Shown here in pieces: positions 1 to 6,816 of a DNA stretch of 30,676 nucleotides. The notes beneath the pieces were generated by a model. It ran no database searches. It was not told where the DNA came from and saw only the letters and a list, made by a program, of their open reading frames with translations. The position numbers and the translations under genes were made by a program. Within the stretch, counting starts at the first letter, position 1. Each line of letters opens with the position of its first letter. This DNA is from Omnitrophica WOR_2 bacterium RIFCSPLOWO2_01_FULL_41_12 (GTDB taxonomy: Bacteria > Omnitrophota > Gorgyraeia > Gygaellales > Profunditerraquicolaceae). The DNA lies in NCBI GenBank assembly GCA_001805765.1, contig MHGW01000042.1:1-30676 (forward strand), written 5' to 3'.

Positions 1-21
1 GTTCGAATCCCTCCCTACCCA
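1..21 (+). tRNA. tRNA, 3' end only (isotype unknown)
   Basis: The window opens inside the T arm of a tRNA. A TTCGAAT T-loop is followed by the 3' T-stem strand CCCTC, the 3' acceptor strand CCTACCC and discriminator A at 21. No CCA is encoded, as in the other two tRNAs here. The anticodon lies outside the window, so the isotype cannot be given. Confidence 0.8.
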
Positions 22-53
22 TTTTCGCCTTAAATTAAATTGTCTGCGAAAAT
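21..53 (+). repeat. Inverted repeat after the partial tRNA
   Basis: ATTTTCGC (21-28) is perfectly complementary to GCGAAAAT (46-53) across a 17-base loop. There is no T-run after it, so a rho-independent terminator is not supported; it could be a processing structure or chance. I see no gene between this tRNA and the tRNA-Gly. Confidence 0.4.
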
Positions 54-62
54 GGTCCTAAG

Positions 63-87
63 GAGCGAACGAAGTGAGCGACGAAGG
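63..87 (+). repeat. Short tandem repeat between two tRNAs
   Basis: GAGCGAACGAAGT (63-75) is followed directly by the near copy GAGCGACGAAGG (76-87). It translates as Ser-Glu-Arg-rich peptide, but any reading frame across it also crosses the tRNA-Gly gene, so it is treated as non-coding spacer. Confidence 0.4.
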
Positions 88-105
88 ACATATATTAAAG
101 ATGAC

Positions 106-176
106 GCGGGTGTAGTTCAATGGCAGAACAATAGCCTTCCAAGCTATATATGTCGGTTCGATTCCGATCACCCGCT
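106..176 (+). tRNA. tRNA-Gly(TCC)
   Basis: A full 71-base cloverleaf can be folded by eye. The acceptor GCGGGTG pairs with CACCCGC, D-stem GTTC with GAAC, anticodon stem ATAGC with GCTAT, and T-stem GTCGG with CCGAT around a TTCGATT loop. The anticodon loop CTTCCAA gives TCC (138-140), reading GGA/GGG glycine codons. The discriminator is T, usual for bacterial tRNA-Gly. The CCA end is not encoded. Confidence 0.95.
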
Positions 177-204
177 TAGTTTTGCGACGATAGGAGCAAA
201 AATA

Positions 205-220
205 TCCCGCCATAGCGGGA
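205..220 (+). other. Short GC hairpin before the thymidylate synthase start
   Basis: TCCCGC (205-210) and GCGGGA (215-220) form a perfect 6-bp stem with a CATA loop, ending 8 bases before the ATG at 229. No T-run follows. It lies where a ribosome binding site would be expected and no clear Shine-Dalgarno is seen, so it may influence translation; this is inference. Confidence 0.4.
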
Positions 221-228
221 CCAGAAAT

Positions 229-987
229 ATGCCTGAAAAAGAATTTTTAGAACCGATTTTTATTGATGCCTTTGATTTGGATGACGCTTGGTTTCAGTCT
301 CTTAGCTCAATTCTGGAAAAAGGCCATGTCTATACTATCACCCGGGGAAGTTATGAAGGCCAAAAGCGCCTGGAATTTGATTTTGTGGTAGTCAGGGTAA
401 AAAAGCCCGGCCATCAGATTATCCCCCTAATTCCAGAAGGGATGAGCATACCCGCGCCCACAGATATGGACTACATACAGGGCTATTTGAATTATCTGCT
501 TACCGGCACAAAAACAGAGACTGAGGATTACACTTATGGGGAAAGGTTGGTTGAGCCAAAGGCGAGGGTAAAAGAAAATATTAACGGAAAAGAAATGGTC
601 AAAGAAATGCCTTTAAATACCAATCAGATAGAGGAAGTAATTAAGATTTATAAAGAAAAGGGTTTTGGTACAAACCAGGCAATAATGGAAATAGGCATGC
701 CTTCGGATATTAAATTAGCTGACCCGCCGTGCCTACGAATTATTGATACCCGGGTGCGTTATGGTAAATTGCATTTTATTTTATATTTTCGTTCCTGGGA
801 TTTATGGGGCGGGTTTCCTTCTAATTTAGGGGGGCTACAACTGGTAAAACAGTATATGGCGCAAGAGATTGGCGTAGAAGACGGAGAGATCATCGCTACC
901 AGCAAGGGGCTGCATTTATATGAATATAGCTGGGAATTAGCCAAAATCAGAACCAATAAACCCCGCCCCTCCTCATTAAAAAGTTAA
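229..987 (+). CDS. Thymidylate synthase, archaeal TysY-like
   Basis: It probably makes dTMP from dUMP by reductive methylation with a folate-type cofactor. The C-terminal half carries the thymidylate synthase signature. The catalytic cysteine is in DPPCLRII (Cys168), the phosphate-binding segment is YFRSWDLWGGFPSN (Arg188, Asp191, Asn199), and a GLHLY motif (His229, Tyr231) matches the His/Tyr nucleotide contacts of ThyA. The wording of these motifs is closest to the methanogen TysY proteins rather than E. coli-type ThyA, which has PCH and LPFN. At 252 residues it is in the range of the compact family. I chose ATG 229 because the frame upstream runs through the tRNA-Gly gene. The first 100 residues show no motif I recognise. 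The catalytic assignment is inferred from motifs. Confidence 0.78.
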   Translation: MPEKEFLEPIFIDAFDLDDAWFQSLSSILEKGHVYTITRGSYEGQKRLEFDFVVVRVKKPGHQIIPLIPEGMSIPAPTDMDYIQGYLNYLLTGTKTETEDYTYGERLVEPKARVKENINGKEMVKEMPLNTNQIEEVIKIYKEKGFGTNQAIMEIGMPSDIKLADPPCLRIIDTRVRYGKLHFILYFRSWDLWGGFPSNLGGLQLVKQYMAQEIGVEDGEIIATSKGLHLYEYSWELAKIRTNKPRPSSLKS

Positions 988-1009
988 ATTAGTTAAGAAA
1001 GGGCGGGGT
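960..1009 (+). other. Long-loop GC inverted repeat over the gene end
   Basis: ACCCCGCCC (960-968) is perfectly complementary to GGGCGGGGT (1001-1009), nine base pairs closing a 32-base loop that contains the thymidylate synthase stop codon (985-987). The right arm ends 11 bases before the PilZ start at 1021, in the place of its ribosome binding site. No T-run follows, so it may modulate translation or mRNA decay instead of ending transcription. Confidence 0.45.
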
Positions 1010-1020
1010 CTGCAGATAAA

Positions 1021-1527
1021 ATGAAAGAAAAAAAATATAAAGGCCGGGAACGCCGGCAATTTGTGAGATTAGACTATGTAACCCCGCTGGACTATAAAGT
1101 CTGTAAGAAAAAAACTATCTCTAAATTGCTTCAGGGATATACTGCCAATGTCAGTGAATCTGGTTTATTGTGTAATATAAAAGATAAAGTAAAGAAAGGC
1201 GATATCTTATGGCTTTCTTTTGATAGGGGTACGCTGTCTTTTTGCGAGGGACTGGATAAAAAAAGCCTGATTTATCAAAATGGGATAATCGGCAAAGTGG
1301 CCAGGATAGAGCAGAAAAAAAACTCTTTTGATATCGGTATCTACTTTATTGACCGGGAAGAAAAAAACTCAACCCATATCTACCCCAAGATACACTTTCT
1401 TAAATACCAGAAGCAGGACGTAGATTACGCAGCCGAAGAGAAAGAATTAGAAATAGAAGCGCCTTTAGAACGAGAACGCCAAGAAGAGCGGGAAGAAGAG
1501 CAAATTGAAGAAAATGAGGAAAATTAA
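1021..1527 (+). CDS. PilZ domain protein with acidic tail
   Basis: This is a likely c-di-GMP receptor. The PilZ signature is present: an arginine-rich RxxxR stretch at the N-terminus (GRERRQFVRLDY, residues 8-19) and the NVSESGLL form of the (D/N)xSxxG motif around residues 41-48. The rest of the first 120 residues fits a single PilZ beta-barrel. From about residue 138 the protein becomes a strongly charged Glu/Arg tail that looks disordered. The partner cannot be read from the sequence. Together with the second PilZ gene at 2674 and the diguanylate cyclase at the far end, it suggests c-di-GMP signalling in this organism. The end overlaps the gpsA start by 14 bases, suggesting translational coupling. 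Confidence 0.8.
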   Translation: MKEKKYKGRERRQFVRLDYVTPLDYKVCKKKTISKLLQGYTANVSESGLLCNIKDKVKKGDILWLSFDRGTLSFCEGLDKKSLIYQNGIIGKVARIEQKKNSFDIGIYFIDREEKNSTHIYPKIHFLKYQKQDVDYAAEEKELEIEAPLERERQEEREEEQIEENEEN

Positions 1528-2515
1528 TATCTCGATTTTAGGTGACGGTGGTTGGGGAACTACCTTAGCGATTTTATTACAGCGTAAAGGTTTTAACGTG
1601 ACCCTCTGGGGAGCATTTGCGGATTATGTTGTATTGCTCAATAAGAAAAGGATAAACACAAAATTTCTACCCGGCATCAAAATTCCCAGACAAATAGAAA
1701 TTACCCATGACTTAAAGAGCGCCTTTAGAGATAAACAATTAATAATTTTTGCCATACCCTCGCAGTATCTGCGCGGGATTCTGAAGAAAAGCGAAAAATT
1801 TAATAGTTGTGCTGACGAAACAGTCTATTTAAGCGTGGTGAAAGGCATAGAAATAGGGACATTAAAAAGGATGTCTGAGGTAATCTATGAGGAGTTGGGC
1901 AGGATAAAACTAGCAGTGCTTTCCGGGCCAACTATTGCTCATGAGATAGCTAAAAATATACCCAGCGCAGCAGTGATTGCCGGTCATGATAAAAATCTGA
2001 GGAAATATCTGCAAGGAATTTTTATGACCGAAAGATTCAGGATTTATACTAATGACGATGTGATTGGCGTGGAATTAGGAGGGAGTTTTAAAAATATCAT
2101 TGCCATTGCCTGCGGTATATCGGATGGCTTAGGGTTTGGCACAAATACTAAGGCCGCGCTTTTAGCGCGGGGTTTAGCAGAAATTTCCCGGCTCGGCCTA
2201 GCTATGGGCGCCAAAGCCTGCACCTTTAGCGGCATCAGCGGGTTAGGCGATTTGGTCACTACCTGTATCAGCCCATATAGCCGAAATAGATTTGTCGGCG
2301 AGCAAATCGGTAAAGGCAGGACGCTTAAACAAATACAAGGCCGGATGCAAATGGTGGCCGAAGGTATACCGACCACTAAATCCACCTATGTATTAAGTTT
2401 AAAATATAAAGTAGATATGCCCATTACCAGAGAAATTTTCGCGGTTCTTTATAAAAATAAATCCCCTTTTAAGGCAGTCAGGGATTTAATGGCCAGAGAG
2501 AAGAAAGAAGAATAA
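1514..2515 (+). CDS. gpsA: Glycerol-3-phosphate dehydrogenase (NAD(P)+)
   Basis: It reduces dihydroxyacetone phosphate to sn-glycerol 3-phosphate for phospholipid synthesis, in the cytoplasm. The N-terminus carries the Rossmann motif GDGGWGTTLA (glycines 10, 12, 13 and 15). The GpsA motif around VELGGSFKNIIAIACG supplies the catalytic lysine (Lys193). The C-terminal helical domain has SGLGDLVTTC and SRNR, as usual for the family. The length, 333 residues, is normal. I prefer ATG 1514; an in-frame TTG at 1505 would add three residues and cannot be excluded. The gene overlaps the preceding PilZ gene and is followed after 4 bases by tRNA-Pro, so they may be co-transcribed. Confidence 0.95.
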   Translation: MRKINISILGDGGWGTTLAILLQRKGFNVTLWGAFADYVVLLNKKRINTKFLPGIKIPRQIEITHDLKSAFRDKQLIIFAIPSQYLRGILKKSEKFNSCADETVYLSVVKGIEIGTLKRMSEVIYEELGRIKLAVLSGPTIAHEIAKNIPSAAVIAGHDKNLRKYLQGIFMTERFRIYTNDDVIGVELGGSFKNIIAIACGISDGLGFGTNTKAALLARGLAEISRLGLAMGAKACTFSGISGLGDLVTTCISPYSRNRFVGEQIGKGRTLKQIQGRMQMVAEGIPTTKSTYVLSLKYKVDMPITREIFAVLYKNKSPFKAVRDLMAREKKEE

Positions 2516-2519
2516 AGTT

Positions 2520-2594
2520 CGGGGCGTGGCTCAGTTTGGCTAGAGCGCTTGAATGGGGTTCAAGAGGTCGACAGTTCAAGTCTGTCCGCCCCGA
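2520..2594 (+). tRNA. tRNA-Pro(GGG)
   Basis: A 75-base cloverleaf. The acceptor CGGGGCG pairs with CGCCCCG, D-stem GCTC with GAGC, anticodon stem CTTGA with TCAAG, and T-stem GACAG with CTGTC around TTCAAGT. The anticodon loop ATGGGGT gives GGG at 2555-2557. The C1-G72 pair and A73 discriminator are typical identity features of bacterial tRNA-Pro. The CCA is not encoded. It begins 4 bases after the gpsA stop codon. Confidence 0.95.
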
Positions 2595-2606
2595 CTTACT
2601 TAATTC

Positions 2607-2655
2607 GCACAATAACTTACTCATCCCGAAGGTTCGGGATTCGTAAGTTATGTGC
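2607..2655 (+). repeat. Long near-perfect inverted repeat
   Basis: The 49-base palindrome pairs GCAC (2607-2610) with GTGC (2652-2655), ATAACTTAC (2612-2620) with GTAAGTTAT (2643-2651), and ATCCCGAA (2623-2630) with TTCGGGAT (2633-2640). The only interruptions are one bulged A, a symmetric TC/TC internal loop and the GG centre. It fills the gap between tRNA-Pro and the next gene. No T-run follows, and a terminator here would block the operon. Possible roles are tRNA 3' processing, an mRNA stabiliser, or a palindromic repeat element. Confidence 0.6.
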
Positions 2656-2673
2656 TCATTAAAGGAGGTAAGA

Positions 2674-3027
2674 ATGGCATACGCAGGACCGGATAGAAGA
2701 AAAAGTCCCCGCATCAGTGCTCGGTTTATAGTTTCCTACCGCATCATGGACGAGGTAGACAACGTAGATATCTCGCAGACCAAGAATATGAGCATGGGAG
2801 GGATGCTGATTACTACGAATAAAAAATTTGACTCGGGCACAAATTTAGCCTTGGAGATCAGATTGCCTTTTGACCCGCATCCCATTATAATGGTCGGAAA
2901 AGTCATAGATTCGCGTGAAATTACCAAAGGATTAATCTATGATACCAGGCTTGAATTTTTGGCGGTGGATGAAAAACACAGAAAGTTAATCGGTCAGACC
3001 GTAGAGTATTATTTAAACAAGAGTTAA
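2674..3027 (+). CDS. Small PilZ domain protein
   Basis: This is a single-domain c-di-GMP-binding protein of 117 residues. The N-terminus shows GPDRRKSPRISARF, the arginine-rich c-di-GMP-binding loop, and NMSMGGMLI gives the NxSxGG motif at about residues 43-48. The rest fits a PilZ beta-barrel. The start is fixed by a strong Shine-Dalgarno, AAAGGAGG (2661-2668), just ahead of ATG 2674. An in-frame ATG at 2650 is inside the preceding hairpin and has no ribosome binding site. It is paralogous in type to the PilZ gene at 1021 but much shorter, without the acidic tail. Its target is unknown. Confidence 0.85.
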   Translation: MAYAGPDRRKSPRISARFIVSYRIMDEVDNVDISQTKNMSMGGMLITTNKKFDSGTNLALEIRLPFDPHPIIMVGKVIDSREITKGLIYDTRLEFLAVDEKHRKLIGQTVEYYLNKS

Positions 3028-3055
3028 TTTTAAATAGCTGCTTAATAAAAAGAGG

Positions 3056-3107
3056 CATCCCGCACCTTTCTGTAGTGCGGGGTGAATAAAGGAGAATGTG
3101 CGGGATG
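3056..3107 (+). promoter_or_regulatory. Possible bistable leader covering the hom start
   Basis: CATCCCGCAC (3056-3065) can pair with GTGCGGGGTG (3075-3084; 10 bp, one G-U, 9-base loop) or perfectly with GTGCGGGATG (3098-3107). The second partner contains the hom ATG at 3105. The first fold leaves the GGAG ribosome binding site (3091-3094) and start open; the second hides the start. The two right-hand arms are a direct repeat. This resembles a translational switch, but no ligand or leader peptide can be identified. Confidence 0.45.
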
Positions 3108-4400
3108 AAAAAAATCAATGTGGGATTGATTGGATTTGGCCATGTCGGCCTTGGAGTGGTAAAGATATTGCGCGATAAAAAAACCTTCCTCGCGCAAAAA
3201 TTAGGGTTAGAGATAAATATCAAGAAGATTTGCGATAAGGATATTGTTTCTAAGAGAAATATTAATGTGGATAGGAATCTTCTGACGCGCGAGGCAAAAG
3301 AAATCATCAATGACCCTCAGGTAGATATTGTAGTGGAATTAATCGGCGGTATTCATCCGGCCAAGGAATTCATAATAGAGGCATTAAAGAAGGGTAAGAG
3401 TGTGGTTACGGCAAACAAGGCACTTTTAGCGCAGGAAGGAAAGGAACTGTTCGCCTTAGCAGCCGACCGCCAAAAGAGCATTTATTATGAGGCATCCGTG
3501 GGCGCAGGCATTCCCATCATAAAATCCCTGCGCGAAGGACTGGTGGCTAATAAATTTAACGGCATATTTGGCATTGTCAATGGCACTTCTAATTTTATAC
3601 TTTCTAAGATGTCTGATGAAAACCTGGCCTTTAATGCCGCGCTTAAAGAAGCAAAGATAAAGGGATTTGCCGAAAAAGACCCCACTTTAGATATTGAAGG
3701 CATAGATTCCGCGCATAAGTTGATACTACTTACTTATCTTTGTTTCGGCAGGTTAGTGAATGTAGGGGATATATTTGTGGAAGGTATTTCCCGTATTTCT
3801 CTTTCGGATATTAATTACGCCAAGGAAATGGGATGGCAGATAAAATTATTAGCCATTGCTAAAAAAGACGCAGATGAATTAGAGGTAAGGGTGCACCCTA
3901 CCCTTATTCCGAAGTCGCATTTATTGTCTTCGGTATCAGGAATATTTAATGCCATATATGTTTCTAGCGACCTAGCCGGCCAGTTGCTCTTTTACGGCCC
4001 GGGCGCCGGGCAGATGTCTGCGGCCTCAGCAGTAGTAGCGGATTTGGTGGATTTAGTCCAGGATATTAAGGCCGGGCTTTTTAGGCCGACATTAAATACT
4101 GTTCTAGATAAGTCCATAAAGAAGTTGCGCAAGATAGACGACATTGAGAGCAGGTATTATATCCGTTTTATGGCCAAGGATCAGCCGGGTGTGTTGGCTA
4201 AAATTTCCGGCATATTAGGTAAATTTGGGATTAGTATTGCTTCGGTCAACCAGAAAGAAAGGCACAAAGCGAAGGAAGTGCCGGTAGTGATGATATTGCA
4301 CGAAGCAAAAGAAAAGAATTTGCGCAGCGCCATTGAGATGATTGACCGTTTAAATATCATCAAGGAAAAGTCAGTGGCCATCAGGATGGAGGAGGTATGA
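3105..4400 (+). CDS. hom: Homoserine dehydrogenase
   Basis: It reduces aspartate semialdehyde to homoserine with NAD(P)H, the branch point to threonine and methionine. The N-terminal Rossmann motif is GLIGFGHVG (residues 7-15), followed by the VVTANKALLA and NGTSNFILSKM motifs of the family. The substrate-binding region has GFAEKDPTLDIEGIDSAHKL, including the expected Asp and Lys residues. A C-terminal ACT domain (about 350-431, FMAKDQPGVLAKISGILGKF) suggests feedback control by threonine. The length of 431 residues is normal. I chose ATG 3105 over ATG 3096 because the GGAG at 3091-3094 is 10 bases from 3105 but only one base from 3096. thrC follows with a 4-base ATGA overlap. Confidence 0.95.
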   Translation: MKKINVGLIGFGHVGLGVVKILRDKKTFLAQKLGLEINIKKICDKDIVSKRNINVDRNLLTREAKEIINDPQVDIVVELIGGIHPAKEFIIEALKKGKSVVTANKALLAQEGKELFALAADRQKSIYYEASVGAGIPIIKSLREGLVANKFNGIFGIVNGTSNFILSKMSDENLAFNAALKEAKIKGFAEKDPTLDIEGIDSAHKLILLTYLCFGRLVNVGDIFVEGISRISLSDINYAKEMGWQIKLLAIAKKDADELEVRVHPTLIPKSHLLSSVSGIFNAIYVSSDLAGQLLFYGPGAGQMSAASAVVADLVDLVQDIKAGLFRPTLNTVLDKSIKKLRKIDDIESRYYIRFMAKDQPGVLAKISGILGKFGISIASVNQKERHKAKEVPVVMILHEAKEKNLRSAIEMIDRLNIIKEKSVAIRMEEV

Positions 4401-5458
4401 ACTACAGCGGCGTAATTGAGCGCTATAAAAAATATTTACCGGTAACAGCAAAGACGCCGATAATTACTTTAAAAGAAGGAAATACGCCTTTGATATACGC
4501 CCAATATTTGAGTAAAATGATGGGGAAAAATTTTCAAGTTTACTTAAAATATGAAGGATTAAATCCAACCGGTTCATTCAAAGACCGGGGTATGACTGTG
4601 GCAATTTCTAAGGCCTGCGAGAGCAGGGCAAAGGCAGTGATGTGCGCTTCTACCGGAAATACTTCTGCTTCCGCAGCGGCTTACGCAGCTAAGGCAGGAT
4701 TAAAATGTATCGTCCTTATCCCGCACGGTGAAATTGCTTTGGGAAAACTGAGCCAGGCGCTTATCCACGGCGCAACTGTTTTAGCAGTGGATGCAAATTT
4801 TGACGCGGCCTTAAATTTAGTCAAAGAAATTACGGCAAAATACCGCCTCACCTTAGTAAATTCTTTGAATCCTTACCGCATTGAAGGGCAAAAAACCGCC
4901 AGCTTTGAAATCTGCGATGCTTTAGGTAATGCCCCGGATTTTCAGGTCATGCCCGTGGGAAATGCCGGAAATATCACTGCCTATTGGAAGGGTTATAAAG
5001 AATATAAAGGGCATCATAAAATTAACAGGCTACCTAAGATGTTGGGATTTCAGGCCGAGGGTGCAGCGCCTATTGTGAAAGGCCATCCCATCAAGAACCC
5101 AAAGACCATTGCCACCGCTATCCGTATTGGCAATCCAGCGAGTTGGAAACAGGCAGAAAGGGCGCGCGATGAGTCAGGCGGGCTTATTGATATGGTTTCA
5201 GATAAACAGATATTAGAAGCTTATAAACTATTAGCCGCCAAAGAAGGAATATTTGTAGAGCCGGCTTCAGCTGCCTCAGTTGCCGGATTGTTAAAGTTGG
5301 TTAAAAAAGGCTATTTTAAAAAATTACGGATTACGAAAATAGTTTGTATTTTAACTGGCCACGGCTTAAAAGACCCAGATCGGGTCATAAAAACAGTAAA
5401 AGAACCGAAGGTGGTAAAGGCAAATTTGCAGGCAATTTTAAAAGAAATTGGCTACTAG
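4397..5458 (+). CDS. thrC: Threonine synthase
   Basis: A PLP-dependent enzyme converting O-phosphohomoserine to threonine. The PLP-binding lysine is in NPTGSFKDRGM (Lys62), CASTGNTSASAAAYAAKAG supplies the Asn/Ser phosphate cradle, and MPVGNAGNITAYWKGYKE is the glycine-rich loop. EPASAASVAG near the C-terminus is typical. The length of 353 residues fits the compact bacterial class. The ATG overlaps the hom stop (ATGA) with a GGAGG Shine-Dalgarno a few bases upstream, so the two are translationally coupled. Its substrate needs a homoserine kinase; no classical ThrB (GHMP kinase) is present, but the ApgM-like gene at 8170 is a candidate. Confidence 0.95.
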   Translation: MNYSGVIERYKKYLPVTAKTPIITLKEGNTPLIYAQYLSKMMGKNFQVYLKYEGLNPTGSFKDRGMTVAISKACESRAKAVMCASTGNTSASAAAYAAKAGLKCIVLIPHGEIALGKLSQALIHGATVLAVDANFDAALNLVKEITAKYRLTLVNSLNPYRIEGQKTASFEICDALGNAPDFQVMPVGNAGNITAYWKGYKEYKGHHKINRLPKMLGFQAEGAAPIVKGHPIKNPKTIATAIRIGNPASWKQAERARDESGGLIDMVSDKQILEAYKLLAAKEGIFVEPASAASVAGLLKLVKKGYFKKLRITKIVCILTGHGLKDPDRVIKTVKEPKVVKANLQAILKEIGY

Positions 5459-6101
5459 ATTAGCGCAGAAAAGAATTTTAATCACCGCAGGGCCGACGTG
5501 GGTTCCTATAGATACAGTCAGAGTCATCAGTAATATCGCAACCGGTGAAACGGGAATTTTATTGGCAGAGAAACTGCAGGCACAAGGTGCTAAAGTTACT
5601 TTGTTGCTTGGGCCGGTAGAATCCTGTTGTTTAAATAAAAAGATAAAAGTGTTAAGATTTAAGTTTTTTGATGAATTAAGGCGTATCATGGTCAGAGAGT
5701 TAAAAGCCAAAAAATATGATATAGTAATACATTCGGCAGCAGTTTCAGACTACCGGCCGTTAAAGGCTTATTCGCTTAAAGTTAAATCTAGTTTACATGG
5801 TTGGGCACTTAAACTTGTGCCAACGGAAAAAATCATAGATTTGGTCAAAAAAATTGATCATTCTCTATTTTTAGTGGGTTTTAAATTTGAATCATGGCAG
5901 AATCAAAAAATACTCATCGATAAAACAAGGGCGCTGCTCAGGAGGGCAAAACCGGATTTAGTCATTGCCAATACCATTAAGAGAAATAAATATGAGGCTT
6001 ATATTGTTAATCTAAAGGATGTCTTTGGGCCTTTAGAGAATAAAGAAGCGCTCTGCAGAAAATTAATTGCGGTAATGGGAGGATATAGATGGGGCAGCTA
6101 A
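5448..6101 (+). CDS. coaB: Stand-alone phosphopantothenate-cysteine ligase domain (CoaB)
   Basis: It joins 4'-phosphopantothenate with cysteine in coenzyme A synthesis. ILITAGPTWVPIDTVRVISN matches the CoaB opening motif (ITAGxT...VRxISN, then TG.TG), and HSAAVSDYRP matches the AAVSD(Y/F)xP motif that follows the nucleotide-binding fold. Most bacteria have CoaB fused behind the decarboxylase CoaC; here only the ligase half is present, at 217 residues. There is no ATG near the N-terminus; TTG 5448 lies 11 bases inside the thrC end and gives a complete domain. The nucleotidyltransferase-like gene overlaps its 3' end. The coaX gene at 19252 serves the same pathway. Confidence 0.85.
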   Translation: MATRLAQKRILITAGPTWVPIDTVRVISNIATGETGILLAEKLQAQGAKVTLLLGPVESCCLNKKIKVLRFKFFDELRRIMVRELKAKKYDIVIHSAAVSDYRPLKAYSLKVKSSLHGWALKLVPTEKIIDLVKKIDHSLFLVGFKFESWQNQKILIDKTRALLRRAKPDLVIANTIKRNKYEAYIVNLKDVFGPLENKEALCRKLIAVMGGYRWGS

Positions 6102-6811
6102 AGTTATCTCAGAAAGTAGAAAAGAAGCTCAACGGATTTAATCGGTTAATAAAAGAGGCCTATAAAGAAGGATTGATTTCCGTTATTCTTTATGGAAGCG
6201 CTGCCAGCGGTGAATTTGTAGATACGCATTCTAATCTAAATGTGCTCCTGGTTTTGAAAAATACGGATTTAGAAAACTTAAAAAAGGCTGCTTTCGCCGT
6301 AAATAAATTCCCAATGATTAATCCTTTATTTTTAACTGAAAGTTATATCTTGAGGTCTTTAGATATTTTCCCCATTGAATTTTTAGATATGCAGGAGAAT
6401 TATCAGGTATTGTATGGCCAGGATATTTTAAAAGATATTAATATTGATACCCGTAATTTAAGATTTCAATGCGAACAGGAACTAAAGGTAAAACTGATTA
6501 ATTTAAGGCAGGTTTTTTTAAGGATGTATAAAGATAAGGCGGCATTGTGCAATTTACTATTTAAGTCTTTTACTTCTGTCCTGCATATTTTAAGAAATGT
6601 TTTACGCCTGAAAGGCAAGGCCAGCCCTTATAACAAAGAAGAGATTTTAAAAGCATTGGCTTTAGAATTTCAAATTGATATGAATGTATGGCAAAAAATT
6701 TGGTTAGCAAAGAATAGACAGATAAAATTAAATAATAAAAACGCCAAAGAATTATTTATTAAGTTTGTCAGAGACTTAGAAAGAATAGTGGATATTGTAG
6801 ATAGATTATAA
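6089..6811 (+). CDS. Nucleotidyltransferase-fold protein with altered active site
   Basis: The N-terminal part has a polymerase-beta-type nucleotidyltransferase fold: LYGSAASGEF (residues 34-43) is the GS motif and HSNLNVLLVL follows at the spacing of the catalytic DxD. Both expected aspartates are replaced by asparagine (N-L-N), so catalysis is doubtful. From about residue 125 the protein is helical, loosely reminiscent of HEPN-type partners. That recalls MNT/HEPN toxin-antitoxin pairs fused into one chain, but I see no HEPN RxxxxH motif, so no toxin role is claimed. The start is supported by GGGAGGA just upstream and a 13-base overlap with coaB. Function unknown. Confidence 0.65.
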   Translation: MGQLKLSQKVEKKLNGFNRLIKEAYKEGLISVILYGSAASGEFVDTHSNLNVLLVLKNTDLENLKKAAFAVNKFPMINPLFLTESYILRSLDIFPIEFLDMQENYQVLYGQDILKDINIDTRNLRFQCEQELKVKLINLRQVFLRMYKDKAALCNLLFKSFTSVLHILRNVLRLKGKASPYNKEEILKALALEFQIDMNVWQKIWLAKNRQIKLNNKNAKELFIKFVRDLERIVDIVDRL

Positions 6812-6816
6812 ATTGC

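Noticed and set aside
40..228. N-terminal extension of the thymidylate synthase frame to ATG 40
   Set aside because: The frame runs straight through the complete tRNA-Gly gene and a tandem repeat; the first sensible start is ATG 229.
2478..2714. Minus-strand frame over tRNA-Pro and the palindrome
   Set aside because: It overlaps a complete tRNA and lacks family resemblance or a ribosome binding site.
6089..6811. Toxin-antitoxin system
   Set aside because: Only one protein is present, with a degraded NTase site and no visible HEPN RxxxxH motif.
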